From Streptomyces sp. YIM 98790 (lineage in GTDB: Bacteria; Actinomycetota; Actinomycetes; Streptomycetales; Streptomycetaceae), in the NCBI RefSeq assembly GCF_011421595.1, contig NZ_WTLH01000029.1:1-44646 (forward strand): a stretch of DNA of 44,646 bases. The letters run 5' to 3'. Position numbers and translations under genes: made by a program. Below, in pieces: positions 8,608 to 16,555 of this stretch (position 1 is the first letter of the stretch; each line of letters starts with the position of its first letter). Under the pieces are notes generated by a model. The model worked only from the letters and a program-made list of their open reading frames with translations. It made no database searches and was not told the origin of the DNA.

Positions 8608-9611
8608 GCGTTCCGGCCCTCTCGCGTCTCCCCGGGCGCCTGCTTCCCTCCCGCCTCCCCCAGCGCTTCCTGCCGGTGGTCGCCACCTTCGCGGTCTTCG
8701 TGGTCACCTTCGGGGTCGGCTCGTTCCGCTACGAGGGCTTCGCCTCCGGGCAGGTGGTGGCGAACCTGTTCGTCGACAACGCGTTTCTCATCGTGCTCGC
8801 CGTCGGGATGACCTTCGTGATCCTCACCGGGGGCATCGACCTGTCCGTGGGCGCGGTGGCCGCGCTGTCGACCATGATCGCCGCCGCCACCCTGCAGGCC
8901 GGCTGGCCGCCGTGGCTGGCGGTGCTCACCGTGCTCGCCGCGGGCAGCACCCTGGGCCTGCTGATGGGCCTGGTCATCCACTACTTCGACGTGCAGCCCT
9001 TCATCGTCACGCTGGCCGGCATGTTCCTGGCCCGCGGGCTGTGCTTCCTCATCAGCGTGGAGTCGGTGTCCATCCAGGACCCCGCCTTCCGCGACCTCGC
9101 GACCGCGACCCTCACCCTGCCCGGCGACATCCTGGTGACCTGGAGCGTGGTCATCGCCCTGGCCGCCGTGGCGGTCGCCGTGTACGTGCTGCATCTGACC
9201 CGCTTCGGCCGCACCGTGTACGCGGTGGGGGGCAGCGAGTCCTCGGCCCGGCTGATGGGTCTGGCCACCAGCCGCACCAAGGTGGGGGTCTACGCGGTCA
9301 GCGGGTTCTGCTCGGCGCTGGGCGGTCTGCTGTTCAGCCTCTACATGCTCTCCGGCTACGGCCTGCACGCGGTGGGCATGGAACTGGACGTGATCGCCGC
9401 CGTGGTGATCGGCGGCACCCTGCTGTCGGGCGGCGTCGGCTACGTGGCGGGCTCGGTGGCGGGCGTGCTGGTGCTCGGCACCGTGCAGACCCTGATCTCC
9501 TTCGAGGGCACCCTCAGCTCCTGGTGGACCAAGATCGTCATCGGGGTGCTGCTGCTGGCCTTCATCATTCTCCAGCGCCTCATCGTCCGGCAGCCGGCGC
9601 TGAAGACCTGA
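8604..9611 (+). CDS. yjfF: Sugar ABC importer permease (YjfF type)
   Basis: A 335-residue second permease. VGMTFVILTGGIDLSVGAVAA and VIGGTLLSGGVGYVAG are the CUT2 motifs. The C-terminal FEGTLSSWWTKIVIGVLL is close to recalled E. coli YjfF. The ribosome site AGGAGGT lies within the end of ytfT. Two different permeases rather than one homodimeric permease is the YtfT/YjfF arrangement and sets this importer apart from AraH-, RbsC- or XylH-type systems. Transcription ends at the hairpin 9637-9679. Confidence 0.92.
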   Translation: MSVPALSRLPGRLLPSRLPQRFLPVVATFAVFVVTFGVGSFRYEGFASGQVVANLFVDNAFLIVLAVGMTFVILTGGIDLSVGAVAALSTMIAAATLQAGWPPWLAVLTVLAAGSTLGLLMGLVIHYFDVQPFIVTLAGMFLARGLCFLISVESVSIQDPAFRDLATATLTLPGDILVTWSVVIALAAVAVAVYVLHLTRFGRTVYAVGGSESSARLMGLATSRTKVGVYAVSGFCSALGGLLFSLYMLSGYGLHAVGMELDVIAAVVIGGTLLSGGVGYVAGSVAGVLVLGTVQTLISFEGTLSSWWTKIVIGVLLLAFIILQRLIVRQPALKT

Positions 9612-9636
9612 GCGGACATCACCGGCCCGGCACACC

Positions 9637-9679
9637 GACGGCCGGCCGCCCCCGCGCCTGGCGGGGGCGGCCGGCCGTC
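9637..9679. terminator. Bidirectional terminator between yjfF and araD
   Basis: A perfect 19-bp stem (9637-9655 with 9661-9679) and a 5-nt loop between convergent genes. It can serve both. The following 60 bp up to araD is a low-complexity run of C and G blocks. Confidence 0.85.
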
Positions 9680-9740
9680 CGGCTTCCGGACCCGGCCCCC
9701 CGGACCCCCGGGCCCCCCGGGCCCCCCGGGCCCCTGGACC

Positions 9741-10466
9741 TCAGACCCGGAGACCGGCCTCGGGATTGCCGTAGTAGGCGCCGGGGCCGTGCTTGCGGGT
9801 GTAGTGCCGGTCCAGCAGGTGCTGCGGCGGTGCGGCCGGCGGGGCCAGCTCCATGGTGCGCAGGGCCATCTCGGCGACGGCTTCGCAGATCACCGCGTGC
9901 TCGAAGGACTTCCGGGCACTGCTCCCCCAGGTGAAGGGCCCGTGGTGGGCGACCAGCGCCGCGGGAACCTCCTCGGCGCGACGGTCGTCGCCCCGGAGCA
10001 TCTCCACGATGGCGCGGCCGGTGTTGTACTCGTAGTTCTCGGCGCACTGTTCGGCGGTGAGGTCCGGGGTGCAGGGCACCGGGCCGTTGAAGGTGTCGGC
10101 GTGCGTGGTGCCCAGCACCGGGATGTCCCGGCGGGCCTGGGCGAAGGCGACGGCGTGCGTGGAGTGGGTGTGGGTGACGCCGCCTATGGAGGGGAAGGCC
10201 AGATACAGGCAGCGGTGGGTCTCGGTGTCGGTGGAGGGCCGCAGGTCGCCGTCGACCACGGCCCCGTCGGAAAGCCGCACGGTGACCAGGTCCCGGGCGG
10301 TGAGGCGGTCGTAGGAGACGCCGGAGGGCTTGATGACGAAGACGCCTGCCTCGCGGTCCACCCCGCTGACGTTGCCCCACGTGAGGGTGGCCAGCCCGGC
10401 CTCGGGGATGGCCAGGTTGGCCTGGAGTACCTCCTGGCGCAGGGCGTCCGGGACGGTGGCGGTCAT
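9741..10466 (-). CDS. araD: L-ribulose-5-phosphate 4-epimerase
   Basis: A 241-residue class II aldolase-family enzyme that converts L-ribulose 5-phosphate to D-xylulose 5-phosphate, the last step of the pathway. TWGNVSG (29-35), the zinc ligands H99 and H101 in THTHSTHA and the later histidine in AHHGPFTWG (174/175) are all present. Length is close to the 231 of the E. coli enzyme. ATG 10466 has GGAAAGGA upstream. It lies 53 bp after araA2 on the same strand, so the two probably form an operon read from the promoter near 12100. Confidence 0.95.
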   Translation of the reverse strand: MTATVPDALRQEVLQANLAIPEAGLATLTWGNVSGVDREAGVFVIKPSGVSYDRLTARDLVTVRLSDGAVVDGDLRPSTDTETHRCLYLAFPSIGGVTHTHSTHAVAFAQARRDIPVLGTTHADTFNGPVPCTPDLTAEQCAENYEYNTGRAIVEMLRGDDRRAEEVPAALVAHHGPFTWGSSARKSFEHAVICEAVAEMALRTMELAPPAAPPQHLLDRHYTRKHGPGAYYGNPEAGLRV

Positions 10467-10519
10467 GCGGGGTGTTCCTTTCCTGGGCTCGGTCGGGGCC
10501 TGGGCGCGGCGGCGGGGGA

Positions 10520-12031
10520 TCACGGGCTGCGGGTGAGGCGGTAGTACGCCTGGTTCCAGCGGATCTCCTTGGCGAGCTGCCCGGGGGTGGTGTCCGCGCC
10601 GATGGCGAGGAGTTCCACCCCGCACATGTCGGCGAAGTCGGTGAGCACCTCGGTGGTCAGGGCGGAGCTGAGCACGGTGTGGTGCGGTGCGCCGGCCAGC
10701 AGCCAGCTCTCGGCGGACTCGGCGAAGGAGGGGCGCGGTTCCCACACCGCGCGGGCGACCGGCAGCCTGCCCAGCGGCAGGGCCGGGGGCACGAGTTCCA
10801 CCTCGTTGAGGGTGAGCCGGAAGCGGTCCCCGAGGTCGGAGAGGCCGACCACCACACCGGGGCCGGGCGCGGCGTCGAACACCAGGCGCACCGGGTCCTC
10901 CCGGCCGCCGATGGAGAGCGGGTGGATCTCGCAGCTCGGGGTGGCCGCCGCGATGGACGGACAGACCTCCAGCATGTGGGCGCCCAGGATCCTCGGCGTG
11001 CCCGGGCCCAGGTCGTAGGTGTAGTCCTCCATGAAGGAGGTGCCGCCGGGCAGTCCCTCGGCCATGACCTTCATGACGCGCAGCAGGGCCGCGGTCTTCC
11101 AGTCGCCCTCGCCGCCGAAGCCGTAGCCGTCGGCCATCAGCCGCTGCACGGCCAGGCCCGGCAGCTGACGCAGACCGCCGAGGTCCTCGAAGTTGGTGGT
11201 GAAGGCGGTGAAGCCGCCCTCGGCGAGGAAGGTGCGCAGGCCGGCCTCGATGCGGGCGGCGTAGCGCAGGGACTCGTGCCGCGGGCCGCCGCGCCGCAGC
11301 GCGTGCACCACCCGGTACTGGTCCTCGTAGGCCTCGACCAGCTCGTCGACGTCCTTCGCGGCGACGGCGTCCACCACCTCCACGAGGTCGTTGACGCCAT
11401 GGGTGTTGACGGAGAAGCCGAAGCGGATCTGTGCCTCGACCTTGTCTCCCTCGGTGACGGCGACGTCGCGCATGTTGTCGCCGAAGCGGGCCAGCCGCAG
11501 GGTGCGTGCGGCGTGCCGGCCCGCGGCGGCGCGCGCCCAGTCGGTGATCCGCCGCCGCGTGCGGGGGTCGCTGAAGTGGCCGGCGACGATCTTCCGCGGC
11601 AGGCCGAGGCGGGCTTCGAGGTGGGCGGTCTCCCGGTCCCCGTGCGCCGCCTGGTTGAGGTTCATGAAATCCATGTCGATGCTCTGCCAGGGCAGCGACA
11701 GGTTGTACTGGGTGTGCAGGTGCAGCACGGGCCGGTCCAGGACGCTCAGGCCGGCAATCCACATCTTGGCCGGCGAGAAGGTGTGCATCCAGACGATGAC
11801 CCCGATGCAGCTGTCGGAGGTGGCGGCCTCCAGGCACAGCCGGCGGATCGTCTCGGCGTCGGTGAGCACCGGTTTCCACACCAGGCGGGCGGGCATCCCG
11901 GGGGTCTCGGAGAGGGACTCCGCCACATCGCGGGACTGCTCGGCGACCTGGCGCAGGGTCTCCTCGCCGTAGAGGTCCTGGCTGCCGGTGAGGAACCAGA
12001 TCTCCCGGTCCCGGCGGGGCTGCTCGGTCAT
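10520..12031 (-). CDS. araA: L-arabinose isomerase, copy 2
   Basis: A 503-residue isomerase with all four expected catalytic residues: E308 in GGEGDWK, E335 in FMEDYTY, H352 in GAHMLEV and H451 in APHHTVL. ATG 12031 was chosen because AAGGAG lies 7 nt upstream; an in-frame ATG at 12058 would put that ribosome site inside the gene. It is co-oriented with araD and probably co-transcribed with it. The protein is clearly paralogous to copy 1, with the same length and motifs, but differs at many positions outside the active-site core. One 125-bp DNA block is almost identical between them. Both copies look intact, so either dosage or differential control is the likely reason for keeping two. Confidence 0.95.
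   Translation of the reverse strand: MTEQPRRDREIWFLTGSQDLYGEETLRQVAEQSRDVAESLSETPGMPARLVWKPVLTDAETIRRLCLEAATSDSCIGVIVWMHTFSPAKMWIAGLSVLDRPVLHLHTQYNLSLPWQSIDMDFMNLNQAAHGDRETAHLEARLGLPRKIVAGHFSDPRTRRRITDWARAAAGRHAARTLRLARFGDNMRDVAVTEGDKVEAQIRFGFSVNTHGVNDLVEVVDAVAAKDVDELVEAYEDQYRVVHALRRGGPRHESLRYAARIEAGLRTFLAEGGFTAFTTNFEDLGGLRQLPGLAVQRLMADGYGFGGEGDWKTAALLRVMKVMAEGLPGGTSFMEDYTYDLGPGTPRILGAHMLEVCPSIAAATPSCEIHPLSIGGREDPVRLVFDAAPGPGVVVGLSDLGDRFRLTLNEVELVPPALPLGRLPVARAVWEPRPSFAESAESWLLAGAPHHTVLSSALTTEVLTDFADMCGVELLAIGADTTPGQLAKEIRWNQAYYRLTRSP
11082..11206. repeat. Near-identical 125-bp block shared with araA1 (copy B)
   Basis: Partner of 637-761, same orientation. I found one mismatch over 125 bases. 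Confidence 0.85.
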
Positions 12032-12068
12032 GCGCTCGCTCCTTGCGTACCCGTGCACTGCTCAGGCG

Positions 12069-12103
12069 GTTCGACATACCGAACAGCGTTCGAGATCCTG
12101 AAG
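12069..12103. promoter_or_regulatory. Tandem operator of araA2-araD
   Basis: Read on the minus strand, two copies of TTCrGknATsTCGAAC-like 16-mers occur: GTTCGGTATGTCGAAC (12069-12084) and CTTCAGGATCTCGAAC (12088-12103). Their starts are 19 bp apart. Each is a partial palindrome, and they overlap and follow the predicted transcription start. They do not resemble the LacI-type sites at araB and ytfQ, so a different regulator, not encoded next to them, is implied. Confidence 0.55.
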
Positions 12104-12105
12104 GG

Positions 12106-12135
12106 AACGTATCCGCCCCGGCTTTGCCCTGTCAA
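12106..12135 (-). promoter_or_regulatory. araA2-araD promoter
   Basis: On the minus strand, a consensus -35 TTGACA (12130-12135), an 18-bp spacer and -10 TACGTT (12106-12111). The predicted start near 12099 falls within the tandem operator. Confidence 0.65.
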
Positions 12136-12370
12136 CGGCGCCCGCGGTGGCGTGAGCAGCGCCGCAGCGGGCGGGTGCGGAACTGCCGGGCCCGTGTGCT
12201 CCGGGGGCGCTTCGCCCCCGGTGGCCCGGCGGCGCCGGGGTCCCGGCGGACGCAGGGCGCCGGCCGTTCCGAGGCCGGTGATCCGGCCGATGGGTTCCGC
12301 GGCCCCGCTGGCCATCCTCCTCACAGACGGGCGGACGCACGGTCCGTCCGGGGAGAGGAGCCAGACGCAC

Positions 12371-13747
12371 ATGACCGCATGGCGCACAACGTCGCGGATT
12401 CTGCCGGCCGTTCTGGTCGCCGCCGCGCTGACCGGAGGGACCGCCGATGCCGCCCCGCGGCCGGCGCCGGCGGACGGCCTGCCGGTCGTGCAGGGCCCGG
12501 TCGCCGGCACGGTGCCCGGTGATCCCTCGGCCCCGCGGGTCGAGGACACCTATCCGTGGATGTCCACGGTCACGGATCTGGCCGCCGCCGGATACGTGGA
12601 GGAGGAGTTCTACCTGTCCGGGGAGGCGGACGGCTACGGCCCCACCGGCGAACTCGTCGCCTCCGACGTGCCGTACACCACCCGCATCATCGTCCGGCGC
12701 CCCGCCGACCCCGGCCGCTTCAACGGCACCGTCCTCACCGAGTGGCAGAACGTCACGGCCGGCCACGACCTCGACGCGCTGTGGTCCCCCGAGCAGATCA
12801 TCCGCGAGGGATACGCCTGGGTGGGCGTCTCCGCCCAGCGGGTCGGCGTGAACCAGCTGCGCGACTGGAGCCCCGCCCGCTACGGAGAGCTCGACGTCAC
12901 CGGCGAGGGCCGGTTCCTGGCCGACGAGCTGTCCTACGACGTGTTCGCGCAGGCCGCCCGCGCCCTGCGCAGCCGCGAGGGCACCGCCCCGCTGGGCCCG
13001 CTCAGGGCCAGGACGGTGCTGGCCGTCGGAGCGTCGCAGTCCGCCGGGCGGATGACCGTCTACTACGACCACGTCCTGCCGCAGACCGAACCCGTCTTCG
13101 ACGCCTTCGCCCACATCGTGGGCCCGGCGCCGTCCCGGAAGGGCGAGGAACCGGTGTTCCACGTCCTGTCGGAGACCGACGTGCGCACCCCGGTGCGGCG
13201 GCCCGACGACGACCGCTACCGCCGCTGGGAGGTCGCCGGCACCGCGCACTCCGGATGGCACGGCCAGGACTACCGGCGCCCGGTGCTGACCCGCGACCTC
13301 GGCGCCGCACCCGTCTACCAGTGCGACCGGCCGCCGTTCAGCCGGGCTCCGCTGCACCATGTGATCGCCGCCGCCTACCACCACCTCGTGCGGTGGGACC
13401 GCTACGGCGTCCGCCCGCCGACCGCACCCGCGCTGGAGTTCGCCCCGGACGGCACCAAGGCCCGTGACGGACTCGGGCTGGCGCTCGGCGGCATCAGGCT
13501 CTCCCAGGTGGCGGTGCCCACCGCGCTGAACACCGGCGACAACTCCGGGGAGACCTTCTGCGTCCTGTTCGGCACCCATGTCCCGTTCGACGAGGACCTG
13601 CTCGGCCGGCTCCACCGCTCGCACGGCGGCTACGTCTCCGCCGTCCACCGCGCCGACGCGCGCAACGTCCTGGCCGGCTACCTGCTGCCCGGCGACGCCC
13701 GGCAGAACCTCAGGGAGGCCGCCGCGTCCGGCGTCGGGAAACGCTGA
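12371..13747 (+). CDS. Secreted alpha/beta-hydrolase-domain protein
   Basis: A 458-residue protein with an N-terminal signal peptide ending near ADAA (residues ~25-30). The body resembles the large 'alpha/beta hydrolase domain' family of actinobacteria: FNGTVLTEWQNVTAG, GVSAQRVGVN and the nucleophile elbow AVGASQSAGR, whose serine is the likely nucleophile. The substrate is unknown. ATG 12371 has GGAGAGGAG upstream. It ends in a GC hairpin immediately after its stop, so it is probably transcribed alone. It precedes the fused prenyltransferase gene by 468 bp in the same orientation, which does not establish a functional link. Confidence 0.75.
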   Translation: MTAWRTTSRILPAVLVAAALTGGTADAAPRPAPADGLPVVQGPVAGTVPGDPSAPRVEDTYPWMSTVTDLAAAGYVEEEFYLSGEADGYGPTGELVASDVPYTTRIIVRRPADPGRFNGTVLTEWQNVTAGHDLDALWSPEQIIREGYAWVGVSAQRVGVNQLRDWSPARYGELDVTGEGRFLADELSYDVFAQAARALRSREGTAPLGPLRARTVLAVGASQSAGRMTVYYDHVLPQTEPVFDAFAHIVGPAPSRKGEEPVFHVLSETDVRTPVRRPDDDRYRRWEVAGTAHSGWHGQDYRRPVLTRDLGAAPVYQCDRPPFSRAPLHHVIAAAYHHLVRWDRYGVRPPTAPALEFAPDGTKARDGLGLALGGIRLSQVAVPTALNTGDNSGETFCVLFGTHVPFDEDLLGRLHRSHGGYVSAVHRADARNVLAGYLLPGDARQNLREAAASGVGKR

Positions 13748-13766
13748 CCGGCCGCCGGGCGGCCGG
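13748..13766. terminator. Hairpin after the hydrolase gene
   Basis: An 8-bp perfect GC stem (13748-13755 with 13759-13766) and a 3-nt loop directly after the stop codon. Confidence 0.45.
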
Positions 13767-14215
13767 CAGCCGCGCCGTCACCGGTCGTGCGGGAACCGGC
13801 AGGAGCATCGGGGACGGCCCGGACGAGCGGGCCATCGGGGCGGGCGGGCCATGGCCGGCCGGCTCGCCCGGCGGCCGCGGCCCGGCACCGGGCGGGACGA
13901 GGGCTGAAGCAGGCACCGGCGGCCGGGGCCGTGCTGGTGCTGGCCCCGGCTTCCGGCGTCGTGTGCGGGCCGGTGGCGCCGCCGCCGAGGCGCTGTACCG
14001 CCGCGGTGCCCACGTGTGGCAGCAGCCCTCGCGCCTCTTCCGGGACCAGGGGCCCTCGTGCTCCGCGACGCGGTGGCGGTCTCCGTCGGCTCGGTCGCCG
14101 CGAGCAGCGGTGTCACACCCGTCGGGCACCCGCTCCGGCCGGACAGGCTTTCGATCGGGGCGGGGGCGGGCATGTCCCGACAGACAGCAGGAACCGGTGA
14201 AGGAAGGGGCCCGCC
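13767..14215. other. Gene-free stretch upstream of the double prenyltransferase
   Basis: About 450 bp. Several frames are open in it, but none has a ribosome site, a recognisable domain or neighbour-like codon use. A 15-codon frame starting ATG 14172 ends in TGA overlapping the GTG start of the next gene. It might be a short leader, but nothing else supports it. I recognise no promoter. Confidence 0.4.
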
Positions 14216-16555
14216 GTGACCGGAACCATGACCAGCCCGTTCCCCTTCCGGCAGGCCGATCTGCGGTTCGGCCGGCTGGTGGAGGGCGCGCACCGGACCC
14301 TGGGCCATTTCGCCGTCTGGCGGGACCGCAACGCCCCGCGCATCGCCGCGCACATCGACCGCTACACCGTGCACACCCGGCGGCTGGCCGCCGACCACCG
14401 TCGCCGCCGCCCCGCCCACCGGGACCATCTCGCCCGCGAGATCACCTACTTCGGGATCTACAACCTGGCCGAGGTGCCCGGCCCGGACCTGGTGGGCCGG
14501 GTGCTGGACGACGCCCCGCCCCGGCTGTCCGAGCTGCCGGACCGGCTGGCCCGCAGCTACCGCAGCCACGGTGCGCCCGGGCTGCTCGCCGCGCTGCACC
14601 GCGCCTTCCCCGTACTGCGCGATGCTCCCGAGGCGGACTGGCTGGCCGGGCGCCTGGAGCGTCTCCGCGCCGGGCTGCCCGAACGCGTGCTGCGGGAGGG
14701 CGGCATGGGCAAGGTGGCCAGGACCCTGGCCGGGGTGCTGGCCATCGCCGCCTACGACACCGCGGGGTGTCCCCGCGAGGAGCAGCGCGCGCATCTGCGG
14801 CGCACCGTGCTGGGCGGCTATGCGCTGGGCGCGGCCTACGCCATCGTGGACGACGCCTTCCACGACGCGCCGCCGGGCGTGCTGCCGCCCGGGGAGCGCG
14901 AGCGATGCCACCGGATGCTGCTGCACGGCCTGTGCGAGGGCGTGCCGCCGGAGCCCGGCGAGCTCCCGGACCATCCCCTCGCCGAGGAACTGGCGGACCT
15001 GCACCGGGCGCTGCTCGCCGACCGGCCCTTCGCCACCCATCGCCATCTGTACCGGGCGGCCACCGCCATGTATCTCGCGCAGGACCTGGACGCCGCCGTC
15101 CCGGGCCCGGAGCCCGGCGGCGGGGACCCGGCCACGCGCTACCCCTGCATGTTCGTCAAGGCCGGGATGAGCCGCTGCATCGCCAACATCCTGGGCCGCC
15201 GCGCACTGCCGGCCGGGTTCTACGCCCGCTGCGTCAACACCATCTTCCTCAGCCAGCTGCGCGACGACCTCAAGGACCGCGCCGAGGATCTGGCCGCGGG
15301 CCGTGCCACGGTCTTCACCCTGCCGCGGAACGGATCGGCGGCCAATCCGCTGTACGACATGTTCGCCTACGAGGCGTATGTCACCGCCGAGATCTACCGG
15401 GACGACCCGGTGGTGGCGGACACGCTCAGCTACTTCGGCGCCAAGTCGCTGGCCCCCCATCTGGCCGCCGATCCCGGTGCCGCCGCCCGCATCGCGGCGG
15501 AGTACGAGGCGACGCCGCAGATCCGTGCCTTCTTCGACACCGCGGCCGGGGCGCTGCGCAGCCGCCGGCTCCGGCGCCGGGTGCTGCCGTTCGACAAGCG
15601 GCTCAAGCAGCGGGTCGCCGACGTGTCCCGCGGCATCCCCCGCACCGGCCGGGACGTCCGGGTGTATTTCGCGGACCGGCTGCCGTACATCGACCGGGTG
15701 GTCCGCGGCTGGGCCCCGCCCGCCACGGACGGCACCGGCGGCGGGGACCGCGGGCTGGAGGAGATCATCGCGTACACCCTGCACGCCCCGGGCAAGCGGG
15801 TCCGGGCCGGCCTGACCCTGATGCTCGCCGACAGCCTGGGCGTGGCCCACCGGGACCTGGAGCCCCTGCTGGCCGCGGGCGAGATGTTCCACACCGCCAG
15901 CCTGATCTTCGACGACCTGCCCGCCCAGGACAACGCCGCCATGCGCCGGGGCCGGCCGGCCGCGCACACCGTGTACGACGAGGGCGCCGTGCAGCTGGCC
16001 GCGGTCTCGCTGATCTCCCGCGCCTTCGGCCTGCTCCCCCGGCTGTCCGGCAGGTTCCCGGCCCGCCGGGTCACCGAGGTGATCTCCTACGCCGGCACCG
16101 TGCTGGGCAGTGAACGGCTGTGCCGGGGCCAGCACCTGGACCTGTCCGCGGCTCACCGCCCGGCCGGTGCCCCGCCCGTCCCGGTCGCCGACATCCTCAC
16201 CATGTACCGGCTGAAGACCTCCACCACGATCGAGTCGGCGCTGGTGCCGCTGATGCTGCTGCTGGACCGGCCGGACACCGAGGTGGAGGCGGTGTCCGGG
16301 TTCTCGGACGCCGCGGGGATCGTCTTCCAGCTCCGGGACGACCTGCTGGACGCCACCTCGGACGCCGCCGTGCTGGGCAAGTCGGCCGGCCAGGACCTGC
16401 GCAAGTCCAATGTGGTCCGGGACCACGGCGCCGCCGAGGCGCGGCGGCTGATGGCCGAACAGGTCCGGGCCGCGGACCGGGCCTGCGACCGGCTGCCCTT
16501 CGACACCGGGCTGCTGCGCGGGGCGGTGCGCTACTTCGCCTCCCGCCGGCGGTGA
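14216..16555 (+). CDS. Fused tandem class I isoprenoid synthase / polyprenyl diphosphate synthase
   Basis: A 779-residue protein with two all-helical isoprenoid-synthase-like domains. The C-terminal domain (about 480-779) has a complete trans-prenyltransferase set: GKRVR (526-530), first Asp motif DDLPAQD (566-572), RRGR (577-580), KT (667-668) and second Asp motif DDLLD (708-712). The N-terminal domain (about 1-450) has its own DDAFHD (212-217), a Lys at 315 in FVKAG and DDLKD (350-354), but no GKR motif or NSE triad of terpene cyclases. The C-half should make a prenyl diphosphate; the N-half role is unknown (second synthase, cyclase-like or regulatory). GTG 14216 follows AGGAAGG by 8 nt; ATG 14228 is an alternative. 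Its 3' end overlaps the convergent glycerate kinase gene by 25 bp. No cyclase, P450 or carotenoid gene adjoins it. Confidence 0.8.
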   Translation: MTGTMTSPFPFRQADLRFGRLVEGAHRTLGHFAVWRDRNAPRIAAHIDRYTVHTRRLAADHRRRRPAHRDHLAREITYFGIYNLAEVPGPDLVGRVLDDAPPRLSELPDRLARSYRSHGAPGLLAALHRAFPVLRDAPEADWLAGRLERLRAGLPERVLREGGMGKVARTLAGVLAIAAYDTAGCPREEQRAHLRRTVLGGYALGAAYAIVDDAFHDAPPGVLPPGERERCHRMLLHGLCEGVPPEPGELPDHPLAEELADLHRALLADRPFATHRHLYRAATAMYLAQDLDAAVPGPEPGGGDPATRYPCMFVKAGMSRCIANILGRRALPAGFYARCVNTIFLSQLRDDLKDRAEDLAAGRATVFTLPRNGSAANPLYDMFAYEAYVTAEIYRDDPVVADTLSYFGAKSLAPHLAADPGAAARIAAEYEATPQIRAFFDTAAGALRSRRLRRRVLPFDKRLKQRVADVSRGIPRTGRDVRVYFADRLPYIDRVVRGWAPPATDGTGGGDRGLEEIIAYTLHAPGKRVRAGLTLMLADSLGVAHRDLEPLLAAGEMFHTASLIFDDLPAQDNAAMRRGRPAAHTVYDEGAVQLAAVSLISRAFGLLPRLSGRFPARRVTEVISYAGTVLGSERLCRGQHLDLSAAHRPAGAPPVPVADILTMYRLKTSTTIESALVPLMLLLDRPDTEVEAVSGFSDAAGIVFQLRDDLLDATSDAAVLGKSAGQDLRKSNVVRDHGAAEARRLMAEQVRAADRACDRLPFDTGLLRGAVRYFASRRR

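Larger units (their letters stand above)
12032..12370. promoter_or_regulatory. Divergent control region of araA2-araD and the hydrolase gene
   Basis: 339 bp without a gene. The left part carries the araA2 promoter and tandem operator. The right part holds the ribosome site region of the hydrolase (GGAGAGGAG near 12351). No clear promoter was recognised for the hydrolase. Confidence 0.6.

Noticed and set aside
9680..9740. Run of repeated C and G blocks downstream of the yjfF/araD terminator
   Set aside because: Low-complexity sequence next to a much better terminator; no independent function can be argued.
12037..12052. GGGTAC on the minus strand before araA2 as a SigB-like -10
   Set aside because: No GNNT at 14-16 bp upstream, and it lies next to the ribosome site, downstream of a better promoter.
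13787..14200. Possible 137-residue protein upstream of the double prenyltransferase
   Set aside because: Ala/Gly/Arg/Pro-rich without hydrophobic core, no ribosome site, and competing frames are equally open.
14216..15570. N-terminal half of the fused enzyme as a classical terpene cyclase
   Set aside because: The second metal motif is DDLKD, not an NDxxSxxxE triad, so calling it a cyclase is not supported.
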